Positions 56,779 through 64,000 of a DNA stretch of 64,000 bases are shown here, piece by piece. The notes under the pieces are model-generated. The model made no database searches. It worked only from the letters and a program-made list of their open reading frames with translations, and had not been told where the DNA came from. Each line of letters starts with the position of its first letter. The first letter of the stretch is position 1. A program made the translations under genes and the position numbers. Source of the stretch: an uncultured SAR116 cluster alpha proteobacterium (GTDB taxonomy: Bacteria; Pseudomonadota; Alphaproteobacteria; Puniceispirillales; Marisalimonadaceae); contig CACNGC010000004.1 in the NCBI GenBank assembly GCA_902619805.1, positions 87,902 to 151,901 of the forward strand, written 5' to 3'.

Positions 56779-57600
56779 ATGGCAGAACAACTTAATATAA
56801 ATGATGACATAAAAATATTAAAATTAGAAATTTTAAGTAAAAACCTTAAACAAAACTGGAATCTTGATACTGATTTATGGAATGAAGAATTCCCACATGA
56901 TTATAGATTTGAAGATACATATTTACAGTTAAGTTTTGTTTTAAGAGATTTTAATATGAACGAATTAAAGCATTTAATTTCCATTACAAATTTGTTTGAT
57001 ATTAAAAATTACAGTCATGAAATTGCTACTTTAATTAATAATTATATCAAAAGCTGTGCAGATTACATTAATCATGAATTAGATGGAAACACAGAAGAAT
57101 ATTTTAAGAAATTTAATAAAAATAATAATTGTTTTTCTTATGAAAAAAAAATTAAAGATGAGCTTAAAAAGTACAACATTCAATACGCAGTATTTTTTTA
57201 TGGCACATTAAGATCACCAGAAGTAAGAACAGCAGTCCTAGGCAAAGATCTAAGGGAAAATGTTATGGACACTGCTACTTTACAAAAATATAAAGTATTT
57301 AAAGTTAAAGACACCCATTATCCTTTGATAAAATATACAAACAACAAAAAAGACATCGTTGAGGGAATAATTGCAATAAATATAACATACAACGAATTAA
57401 TGAAATTAGATAGATTTGAAGGTGAAAATTATTTTAGACAATTTATTAAAGTTAATACAAAGAATAATATTTTAGATACTCAAATCTATTTACCTAAAGC
57501 CAATCTTATTTCATCAGAGCCATGGGATTACGATGATTGGTATAAAAATGACATGAAAAAATTTTTTGAAAATGAATTTGATTTAAACGGTGTTAAATGA
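56779..57600 (+). CDS. Protein with C-terminal gamma-glutamylcyclotransferase (AIG2-like) domain
   Basis: 273-residue protein. Residues from about 132 form a GGCT/AIG2-type domain: FFYGTLRSPEVRTAVLG with the substrate-binding YGTLR, then HYPLIKY and LDRFEGENYFRQFIKV with the family glutamate, ending SSEPWDYDDWYKND. The first 130 residues are charged, probably helical and not recognised; they resemble nothing in the window. Substrate unknown (a gamma-glutamyl amine or peptide would fit). No ribosome binding site is obvious. Ends with TGA, 13 bases from the convergent djlA-like stop. Confidence 0.75.
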   Translation: MAEQLNINDDIKILKLEILSKNLKQNWNLDTDLWNEEFPHDYRFEDTYLQLSFVLRDFNMNELKHLISITNLFDIKNYSHEIATLINNYIKSCADYINHELDGNTEEYFKKFNKNNNCFSYEKKIKDELKKYNIQYAVFFYGTLRSPEVRTAVLGKDLRENVMDTATLQKYKVFKVKDTHYPLIKYTNNKKDIVEGIIAINITYNELMKLDRFEGENYFRQFIKVNTKNNILDTQIYLPKANLISSEPWDYDDWYKNDMKKFFENEFDLNGVK

Positions 57601-57613
57601 GTTAAGTTTAAAT

Positions 57614-58339
57614 TTAGTTACTTTTCAATTTTTGTATTTGATCCCAAGCAGCATTTATCGCTCTCATTTTATTTTTACTTTCATTTATGACTTCAATTGG
57701 CACACCTTTGCTAATCAAAAGATCTGGATGGTGTTCTTTAGAAAGCTTTATGTATTTTTTTCTAATTAATTTTAAATCATCAGTTGGTTGACTTTCTAAA
57801 ACTATATAAGGATTTAGTTTGTCTGACGATTTTCTAGATTCTTTAATACTTTCATATTGATTTTGACTAAGGCCAAAAATAAAAGCAATGTTAGCTATCA
57901 TAGATTCTTCTTCATTACTTACATGTCCATCAGCCTCTGCAATGTAAAAAAGAATATTTATGACTTCTTCTAAAACATTCTGATTTCCCTTAAAAATTTC
58001 AGAAATTTGTTTCGCATAAGGTTCATACCCAGTGCTTTCATCTTTAGCCTTGTTAAAAATCTTGGCTACCTGATCAATTTCACTATCTGGTATTTGAAGT
58101 TTCTCTTTTACTGCAATTAATTCTTCTTTACTAACTCTCCCATCAGCTTTGCTTAGTTTTGCAGAGAGAATTATTAACGATAAAGCAAAAATTTGTTGTG
58201 AATTTTGTTGGCTTCCAAAAGTATTTGATGAGCTAATATTTGAAATTTTTCCTCCTAAAAATGATCCAAGTAAAGCTCCAAAGGGCCCCCCTAAAGAAAA
58301 ACCAATAACACCACCTAATAAACTTCCCCAAATTGACAT
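57614..58339 (-). CDS. djlA: DjlA-like co-chaperone (TerB + J domain)
   Basis: Membrane-anchored DnaK co-chaperone. The 241-residue protein has a glycine-rich N-terminal membrane segment (GGVIGFSLGGPFGALLGSFLGG, about 9-30), a central TerB-like helical domain with two KADGRVSKEE and EADGHVSNEEE repeats (near 65 and 135), and a C-terminal J domain with the HPD motif in KEHHPDLLISKG (near 207). Domain order is that of DjlA in alphaproteobacteria. Confidence 0.9.
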   Translation of the reverse strand: MSIWGSLLGGVIGFSLGGPFGALLGSFLGGKISNISSSNTFGSQQNSQQIFALSLIILSAKLSKADGRVSKEELIAVKEKLQIPDSEIDQVAKIFNKAKDESTGYEPYAKQISEIFKGNQNVLEEVINILFYIAEADGHVSNEEESMIANIAFIFGLSQNQYESIKESRKSSDKLNPYIVLESQPTDDLKLIRKKYIKLSKEHHPDLLISKGVPIEVINESKNKMRAINAAWDQIQKLKSN

Positions 58340-58436
58340 GATTTAATTCTCAAAGTTATAACGAATTTATATTTTACATATAATTACTAAAAATAAATAA
58401 TAAAGCATTTAACCTATTATTTGAATTGGAATAGTT

Positions 58437-58869
58437 ATGAAATTAAGAAAAAAAGATCCTTGAAAATCTGCCAGTGAATACTCCAAAGATTTATCTGGTT
58501 TAATTGTAAATTTATTAGTTAAGGACATTAAACATTCAATACATTTTTTACAAAAAATTATTAATGCTAAAATTATATATCAAGATCCTGATTTTGCAGC
58601 AATAGAAGGGTTTGGAAGTAGATGGTGTATCCATTCATACCATACTTATGATAATCACCCCGTATATAAATATTATAAAAAGTTCTAAACCAAAAGGGTT
58701 AGCTATAGAATTAAGGGTTATAGGTTGTGATCCTGATAGAGCAGAAGAAAGAGCAAGAAAAGAAAATTATATTATTTTATCTAATTCAATGAATAAACCT
58801 CACGGTATGAGAGAATGTTACATACGTGATAATAATGGATTTTGTTGGGTACCATCCATTTTGGTTTAA
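58437..58869 (+). pseudogene. Glyoxalase/bleomycin-resistance-family protein, disrupted
   Basis: From the ATG at 58437 the frame reads MKLRKKDP, a TGA at 58461-58463 (where Trp is plausible), then GLIVNLLVKDIKHSIHFLQK and HTYDNHPVYKYY. It then continues one frame over as KGLAIELRVIGCDPDRAEER and HGMRECYIRDNNGFCWVPS to the TAA at 58867-58869. The shift maps to the A run at 58677-58681; removing one A gives 432 bases, 143 codons plus stop, the normal size of the family. The pattern fits a VOC-superfamily metal-dependent enzyme now inactivated. Confidence 0.8.
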
Positions 58870-58881
58870 ATTTCTATAAAA

Positions 58882-60021
58882 TTACCAACCATTGGTTCTT
58901 GACCAACTTTCGACAATTGTTCCGTTTTCTAAAATATTATAATTACTGTAAGCTGCGCAAGTTAAACACGCATGATTTGGTAATATGCGTACTAAACTTC
59001 CTATAGGTAATTTATCAAACCAGCTTGTGTTATCTATATTGATTGAACCATGCTCTTGATGAACTTCAGAAATGTTGAGTCCTTCATAGGCTAGTGCTGT
59101 GTTAGGATCACAAACTAATCCATACCCAGCTTCAGGCATAAAATTATTTGCACTAATATCTTTTGATAAGGCTAGTGCACCAGCATCAATTAATATTTTT
59201 CCTTTTTGTTGATTATGGCCAATTACACTTGATAAAACAGTTAAAGCTATTTCATCTATTTCACAAATACCCCTTGAAGCCTGAGCTAAATCCCAAAACA
59301 TATAAATCCCTGCTCTTACTTCAGTGATACCTTTTAAATGTTCAGCATAAAACATTGTAGGAGTTGACCCTATACTTATGATAGGAGGATTATTTTTGGT
59401 ATTTACAAAATTCTTTAAAGAAGCAATAGCTTGTTCACGTTCAATGTTACTAATTGATATAATTTCTTTTTTATTGTTGGTTGAATAACTATGACCAGCA
59501 TGGGCTAAAACTCCCAACAACTTGGTATAATGATTTATGCTAAAAACTTTAGATGTTTCTCTAATTTTTTCATCTTGATAAGCTAAACCGCTTCTTCCTT
59601 CACCGCAGTCAATTTCAATCAGAATTTCAAAATTTGCACAATGTAATTTACTATAATTAACAATTTCTTTAGCAACAATAACTGAGTCTATAACCATACG
59701 TATCACGCAGTTATACTTTAACTGAATATAATTTAATCTTTTAAGTTTTGCAGGAATTATACAAACAGCATAAGTAATATCTTTGAAACCTGAACTTGCA
59801 AAATACTCAGCTTCTTCCAGGGTTGAAACAGTAATAGGACCGACATCTTTTCCAAGAGCAATTTTAGCAACTTCAATACTTTTAGGAGTTTTAACGTGTG
59901 GTCTTAATATTATGTTAAATTCATCACATTTTTTTCTAGCTTTACTACAATTTTTTTCTAAAAGGTTTTTATCTAAAATCAAACAAGGAGTATTAAGTTC
60001 ATTTAAATTGTTTATATTCAT
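58882..60021 (-). CDS. D-threonine aldolase / D-serine dehydratase-like (DSD1 family) PLP enzyme
   Basis: Fold III PLP enzyme related to alanine racemase. I use the ATG at 60021 (GAG 7 bases upstream) rather than the TTG 12 bases earlier, giving 379 residues. The PLP lysine is in LRPHVKTPKSIEVA (near 43); EIDCGEGRSGL (near 150) and HAGHSY follow. The C-terminal metal site is suggested by PNHACLTCAAYSN (near 350), with the His and Cys of the D-threonine aldolase family. Substrate could be D-threonine, D-serine or a hydroxy-aspartate. No ring-forming partner gene nearby; acnB is upstream, the glyoxalase pseudogene convergent. Confidence 0.87.
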   Translation of the reverse strand: MNINNLNELNTPCLILDKNLLEKNCSKARKKCDEFNIILRPHVKTPKSIEVAKIALGKDVGPITVSTLEEAEYFASSGFKDITYAVCIIPAKLKRLNYIQLKYNCVIRMVIDSVIVAKEIVNYSKLHCANFEILIEIDCGEGRSGLAYQDEKIRETSKVFSINHYTKLLGVLAHAGHSYSTNNKKEIISISNIEREQAIASLKNFVNTKNNPPIISIGSTPTMFYAEHLKGITEVRAGIYMFWDLAQASRGICEIDEIALTVLSSVIGHNQQKGKILIDAGALALSKDISANNFMPEAGYGLVCDPNTALAYEGLNISEVHQEHGSINIDNTSWFDKLPIGSLVRILPNHACLTCAAYSNYNILENGTIVESWSRTNGW

Positions 60022-60048
60022 ATTTAATCTCAATAATTAAAACCTGAA

Positions 60049-62841
60049 CTAAAAATGCGCTGATAAACTATTTTGATTTTTTTCTAATGGTGGCGCAAAT
60101 TTAGTAAGATCAATTCCCTCAACCGCTATTTTATACTCATCTATAGTTGGAATTCTTCCTAAAATTGCTGAAAGAACAACAACTGGTGTTGATGCAAGTA
60201 ACGACTCTCCTTTTTTTTCTTGAGAGTCTTCAACTACTCTTCCTTGAAAAAGTCTAGTTGAAGTGGCTAACACTGTGTCTCCCTTTGCTGCTTTTTCTTG
60301 ATTGCCCATGCAAAGATTACATCCTGGCCTTTCAAGGTACAGGATATTTTCATATTCTAAACGAGCTGTTTTCTTAGGATTTTTGTCATCAAATTCAAAA
60401 CCTGAATATTTTTGTAATATACTCCAGTCGCCTTCATCTTTAAGTTCATCAATTATATTATAAGTTGGAGCTGCTAGAACTAAAGGTGCATTAAACTTCA
60501 CCTGGCCCGAAGCTTTTTCAAGATTACGAAGCATTTGTGCGACAATTTTAACATCGCCTTTATGTACCATACAAGAGCCGACAAAACCTAAATCTACCTT
60601 TTTTTCAGCATTGTAAGAAGAAATAGGTCTAATTGTATCATGTGTATATCTTTTTGACACGTCTGAATTATTGACATCTGGATCAGCAATCATTGGTTCA
60701 TCTATTAAGTCTAAATCAACTTCAACTTCTGCTGAATAATTAGCATTCACATCAGGTCTTAAGGCAGGCTTTTCACCAGATTTGATTTCAGAAATTCTTC
60801 TTTCAGCAATGCCTATTAACTTATTAAGCATTTTGTTTTCGTTTTCCATTCCCTTGTCTATCATGACCTGTATTCTGTCTTTAGCAATTTCTAAAGATTT
60901 AACTAGTGTTGCATCCTCTGAAATACATATTGATGCCTTTGCTTTCATCTCAGCAGTCCAATCGGTAAAAGTAAAAGCTTGATCAGCAAGAAGAGTTCCC
61001 AAATGAACTTCGATAATTTTCCCTTGAAAGACATTATCGCCAAACTGCTTAAGCATCTGGGCTTGTGTGGCGTGAACTACATCTCTGAAGTCCATATGAT
61101 CGCCCATTTTACCCTTAAAAGTTACTTTGACTGACTCTGGTATTGGCATTGTTGCCTCACCAGTTGCCAAGGCCAAAGCAACAGTCCCAGAATCTGCTCC
61201 GAATGCTACACCTTTTGACATTCTAGTATGTGAGTCACCGCCAATAATAATTGACCAATCATCAACAGTTATATCATTCAATACTTTATGGATAACGTCA
61301 GTCATTGAATGATAAGAATCTTTTGGGTCACGTGCAGTAATGAGACCAAATTTATGCATAAATTTCATTAGTCTTGGGGTATTTTCCTGAGCTTTAAAAT
61401 CCCAAACTGAGGCTGTATGACATCCTGATTGATAAGCCCCATCTACAGTCGGCGAAATTACAGTTGCTGCCATTGCCTCTAATTCCTGGGATGTCATTAA
61501 ACCTGTAGTATCTTGTGATCCAACAATATTTACTTTTACCCTCACATCAGAACCTGCATGTAAAAGCACATTCCCTTCCACACCTACCGCATTTGCGTTA
61601 AATATCTTTTCAACAGCTGTAAATCCTTGCCCTTCATTATAAATTTGTTTTGAAGGTGCAAAAGCAGATTTTAATTCAACATTTAGAACCTTACAGGCAA
61701 AACTTTGCAATTTTTTTCCGAAGACAATTGCATAGGATCCGCCTGCTTTCATGAATTCTTGCTTTTGAGGTGAAAAAGAAGATGATAAATCAACTAATTC
61801 TTTCTCTCCTGTTTCATCAAAAAGCTTTTTCTTTTTTGTGTTTATTTTTAATACCGTACCAGTATCTACACTATATTTCTGTTCGAGGACTGGATTATCA
61901 TCATTGTTAATTATTGGATTACCATCTGAATCAAGTTTTTTTACCCAATTTTTTAGGTCTACACCTATTCCTCCTGTAACTCCTACAGTTGTTAAAAATA
62001 TTGGAGAAATTCCATTTGTACCAGCAACAATTGGTGCAATATTTACAAAAGGCACATAAAGACTTGCTTGCTTTCCAGTCCATAAGGCAACATTATTGAC
62101 ACCAGACATTCTTGATGATCCTACACCCATCGTACCCTTTTCTGCGATTAACATTACACGCTTATCAGGATGTTGCCTTTTTAATTCAGTAATTTCCAAT
62201 TGGGCTTTTTCTGAAATCATACATTTACCATGTAGCTCTCGATCAGATCTAGAGTGTGCCTGATTTCCAGGTGATAACAAATCCGTCGAAATATCCCCCT
62301 CTGCGGCAACGTAAGTAACAACTTTTACCTCTTCTTCAATTTCTGGAAGTTTAGTAAAAAATTCAGCGTTAGAATAACTTTTTAGAATGTCTTCTGCAAT
62401 TTTGTTTCCATCTTTGTAAGCATTTTCTAATCTAGAAGTGTCCGCCTCATATAGAAATACTTGGGTTTTCAAAACTTCTGCGGCGTCTAACGCTAAAGAT
62501 TTGTCATCGCTAAGAGCTAAATCAAGAAGAACCTCGATAGAAGGACCACCTTTCATATGTGATAATAGTTTAAAAGCAAATGATGGTTTTATTTCATCAA
62601 CTTTAATAATTTCTAAAATTATCTCTTTTAGAAATTTAGATTTTTCAAACGCTGCTGAGGTTGTTCCAGGTATAGTATTGTAAATTAAGAAATTGATAGA
62701 TTCTTTTCTGTGATTATTATTAGTATCTTTAATTTGTGAAATTATTTCTTTTAATAACTTACCATCTTCAATTGGCTTGGGCTTCAAACCCTCTTTTTTT
62801 CTAGTTTCTATTTCTGACAAATAATCGGTATATAAACTCAT
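60049..62841 (-). CDS. acnB: Aconitate hydratase B
   Basis: Bifunctional aconitase 2/2-methylisocitrate dehydratase of the TCA cycle. The 930-residue protein shows the AcnB-specific N-terminal HEAT-like and swivel domains and the cluster cysteines in GSCMVHKGDVK (near 765) and RPGCNLCMGNQEKA (near 838-852); GGDSHTRMSKGVAFGADSG (near 545) is also typical. AGGAAAG precedes the start. The AcnA form is the more familiar enzyme in alphaproteobacteria; whether this genome also has AcnA cannot be judged. Confidence 0.96.
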   Translation of the reverse strand: MSLYTDYLSEIETRKKEGLKPKPIEDGKLLKEIISQIKDTNNNHRKESINFLIYNTIPGTTSAAFEKSKFLKEIILEIIKVDEIKPSFAFKLLSHMKGGPSIEVLLDLALSDDKSLALDAAEVLKTQVFLYEADTSRLENAYKDGNKIAEDILKSYSNAEFFTKLPEIEEEVKVVTYVAAEGDISTDLLSPGNQAHSRSDRELHGKCMISEKAQLEITELKRQHPDKRVMLIAEKGTMGVGSSRMSGVNNVALWTGKQASLYVPFVNIAPIVAGTNGISPIFLTTVGVTGGIGVDLKNWVKKLDSDGNPIINNDDNPVLEQKYSVDTGTVLKINTKKKKLFDETGEKELVDLSSSFSPQKQEFMKAGGSYAIVFGKKLQSFACKVLNVELKSAFAPSKQIYNEGQGFTAVEKIFNANAVGVEGNVLLHAGSDVRVKVNIVGSQDTTGLMTSQELEAMAATVISPTVDGAYQSGCHTASVWDFKAQENTPRLMKFMHKFGLITARDPKDSYHSMTDVIHKVLNDITVDDWSIIIGGDSHTRMSKGVAFGADSGTVALALATGEATMPIPESVKVTFKGKMGDHMDFRDVVHATQAQMLKQFGDNVFQGKIIEVHLGTLLADQAFTFTDWTAEMKAKASICISEDATLVKSLEIAKDRIQVMIDKGMENENKMLNKLIGIAERRISEIKSGEKPALRPDVNANYSAEVEVDLDLIDEPMIADPDVNNSDVSKRYTHDTIRPISSYNAEKKVDLGFVGSCMVHKGDVKIVAQMLRNLEKASGQVKFNAPLVLAAPTYNIIDELKDEGDWSILQKYSGFEFDDKNPKKTARLEYENILYLERPGCNLCMGNQEKAAKGDTVLATSTRLFQGRVVEDSQEKKGESLLASTPVVVLSAILGRIPTIDEYKIAVEGIDLTKFAPPLEKNQNSLSAHF

Positions 62842-62980
62842 AATCTTTCCTACAAATTAAAAAATATAATTAAGATGCTATAATAAATTCTTTGAATATT
62901 TTAGATAATTTACTTGTAAACTAAAATCATAACAACAAAATTTTGTGAATTATAATTAACTCTTGATAAAAAAATTATAT

Positions 62981-63502
62981 CTATAAATCAATCCAATAAG
63001 TTGTCACAAATATTTTCTTAAAAAATTTTTCAAGTTGATCAAATGTAATTTCTAGAGTTTGATTATTTTCCAGAGGATGTGCAAAAACGTTTTTATAAGA
63101 TTTTAGCTCGCTGTCTAAAAAAATTGTAACATTATTTTTAACTCCATTAATCATGGCGAAAGGAGAGACGGCTCCTGGTAATACCCCTAAATTTTCCATT
63201 AATCTTTCTTGAGAACCAAAACTGAGACGCCCCATATTTATTTTTTCTGCAAGTAACTTTAAGTCAATAATTGCATCTTGTTGAGTAACAAATAATATAT
63301 TATTTTTCTTTTTATCCCTAAGATAAAGATTCTTTATATGACCATTTTCTTTATTATTACCAAAAAGTTTTTCTTGAATTAATTTAGCTTCTTTAACTGA
63401 AATCAGTGGTTTATGGGTAAAATGTTTATAGATAATTTTCCATTCATCTAATTGTTTTAATAGTTGCTTAGATGATATTGGAAGTTTTAAGTGATGATCC
63501 AT
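62981..63502 (-). CDS. YbaK/ProX-type prolyl-tRNA editing protein
   Basis: Trans-editing enzyme that hydrolyses mischarged Ala- or Cys-tRNA(Pro). The 173-residue product has the family pattern: FVTQQDAIIDLKLLAEKINM, LGVLPGAVSPFAMINGVKN (near 107-125, with the GxxxP loop) and VFAHPLENNQTLEIT (near 140). The ProX subgroup is favoured over YbaK by length and the PGAVSPF sequence. Cytoplasmic, single gene. Confidence 0.87.
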   Translation of the reverse strand: MDHHLKLPISSKQLLKQLDEWKIIYKHFTHKPLISVKEAKLIQEKLFGNNKENGHIKNLYLRDKKKNNILFVTQQDAIIDLKLLAEKINMGRLSFGSQERLMENLGVLPGAVSPFAMINGVKNNVTIFLDSELKSYKNVFAHPLENNQTLEITFDQLEKFFKKIFVTTYWIDL

Positions 63503-63529
63503 TTTAAGATTTTATTAACATTGTAATTC

Positions 63530-63990
63530 TTATATTTTACTAATTTTTTGCTCTTCTAAAACATAATTTTTAAAGTTTTCAAAAAAAGTTTTAGATAGCT
63601 TTTTTGCGGTACTCAAAATCAAACGACTCCCAAGTTGAGCTATTTTACCTTTAACTTAGCTTTTAGCGATATATTTTAATATAGTCTCGTTATCATCTTC
63701 AACTAACTCAACATCAGCGTCACCTTAAGCAAAACCTGCAACACCTCCATCACCTTCTCCACTGAAAGAATATTTAGTAGGACCAGAAGATAGATCTAAT
63801 ATAACCTTTCCTTTAAATTTTGCCTTTATGGGACCAATTTTCAAGACTACTTTTGCTGCCAACGTTCCGTCTTCAGCCTCTAATAATTCTTCGCATCCTG
63901 GAATACATTTTGTAATACTTCTAGATTGTTTAAACAACTGTAAACATATTCTAACTTTCCTGGTATCCTGACCTCATCATTAAGTTCCAT
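63530..63990 (-). pseudogene. CoxG-family (CO dehydrogenase subunit G-like) protein, disrupted three times
   Basis: From ATG at 63990: MELNDEVRIPGKLEYVYSCL, then a frame change at the A run 63908-63911, after which CIPGCEELLEAEDGTLAAKV and KIGPIKAKFKGKVILDLSSG continue to SGEGDGGVAGFA, TAA (63725-63727), GDADVELVEDDNETILKY, TAA (63656-63658), KGKIAQLGSRLILSTAKK and the final stop at 63530. Adding one A gives 462 bases, 153 codons plus stop, the family size. Both internal TAA codons sit where the family has lysine. CoxG is a SRPBCC-fold membrane-associated accessory of molybdenum hydroxylases; none is visible here. Confidence 0.85.
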
Positions 63991-64000
63991 TTTAAAACTT

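Noticed and set aside
53691..63990. Stop-codon recoding (TAA as Lys, TGA as Trp) to explain the interrupted genes
   Set aside because: TAA ends nearly all intact genes, and TGA ends the DUF374 and cyclotransferase genes. Three of the four loci need (or are best explained by) a frameshift too, which recoding cannot explain.

Overview
The window is 64 kb of a very AT-rich, tightly packed chromosome from an alphaproteobacterium, most likely a free-living, genome-streamlined marine lineage. The evidence is: an F0 operon (atpI-B-E-b'-b) without the F1 genes; the order ctaC-ctaD-ctaB-small ORF-ctaG-ctaE-SURF1-thrC-M16 peptidase; an APH-type homoserine kinase beside ispH and rnhA; a BamF-like lipoprotein beside lspA; and a proteorhodopsin with a retinal-making carotenoid operon. 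I cannot assign a genus from sequence alone. No rRNA, tRNA, CRISPR array, prophage or insertion sequence was seen.

Layout. 0-5.4 kb: 3' part of smc, then the F0 genes. 5.4-11.5 kb: lipoprotein, ispH, thrB, rnhA, a peroxiredoxin, a ScsB/DsbD-type thiol reductase, yqgE. 11.5-19.9 kb: the aa3 cytochrome c oxidase cluster (minus strand) with a 47-residue gene between ctaB and ctaG. 20.2-24.8 kb: tldD, gshA, rsmE, ubiA. 24.8-30.3 kb: the phototrophy locus, transcribed proteorhodopsin > terminator > crtI > crtB > crtY > blh. 30.4-34.2 kb: an unrecognised conserved protein, argC, tldE and a tyrosine-phosphatase-like gene. 34.2-40.0 kb: lipid A/Kdo genes (MsbA-like ABC exporter, DUF374 acyltransferase, waaA, lpxK, lpxL-like). 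40.1-40.7 kb: a row of up to four tiny ORFs, at least three with one membrane span each, which I do not recognise. 40.8-52.0 kb: xseA, purD, tadA, an rluB-type synthase, rsmD, mutL, bamF-like, lspA, ileS, ribF. 52.1-64.0 kb: a more accessory stretch with mscS, chaC, a second gamma-glutamylcyclotransferase-fold protein, djlA, a D-threonine-aldolase-family enzyme, acnB, ybaK and four disrupted genes (GMC oxidoreductase, winged-helix regulator, glyoxalase-family protein, CoxG-family protein).

How the genes work together. crtI, crtB and crtY make beta-carotene from GGPP, blh cleaves it to retinal, and the opsin (Asp/Glu/Lys present, Gln at the tuning site) should pump protons that the F0F1 ATP synthase can use alongside the aa3 oxidase. 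GGPP synthase (crtE) and idi are not in the window. The four broken genes each become full length if one to three lesions are reversed, and several lesions are single-base slips in short A runs. They look like recent decay of a small catabolic region, although sequencing error has to be excluded.

The most novel-looking items are the small-membrane-protein row at 40.1-40.7 kb, the decaying regulator-dioxygenase-GMC operon, the terminator separating the opsin from the carotenoid genes, and the hairpins after atpE and just before ispH.
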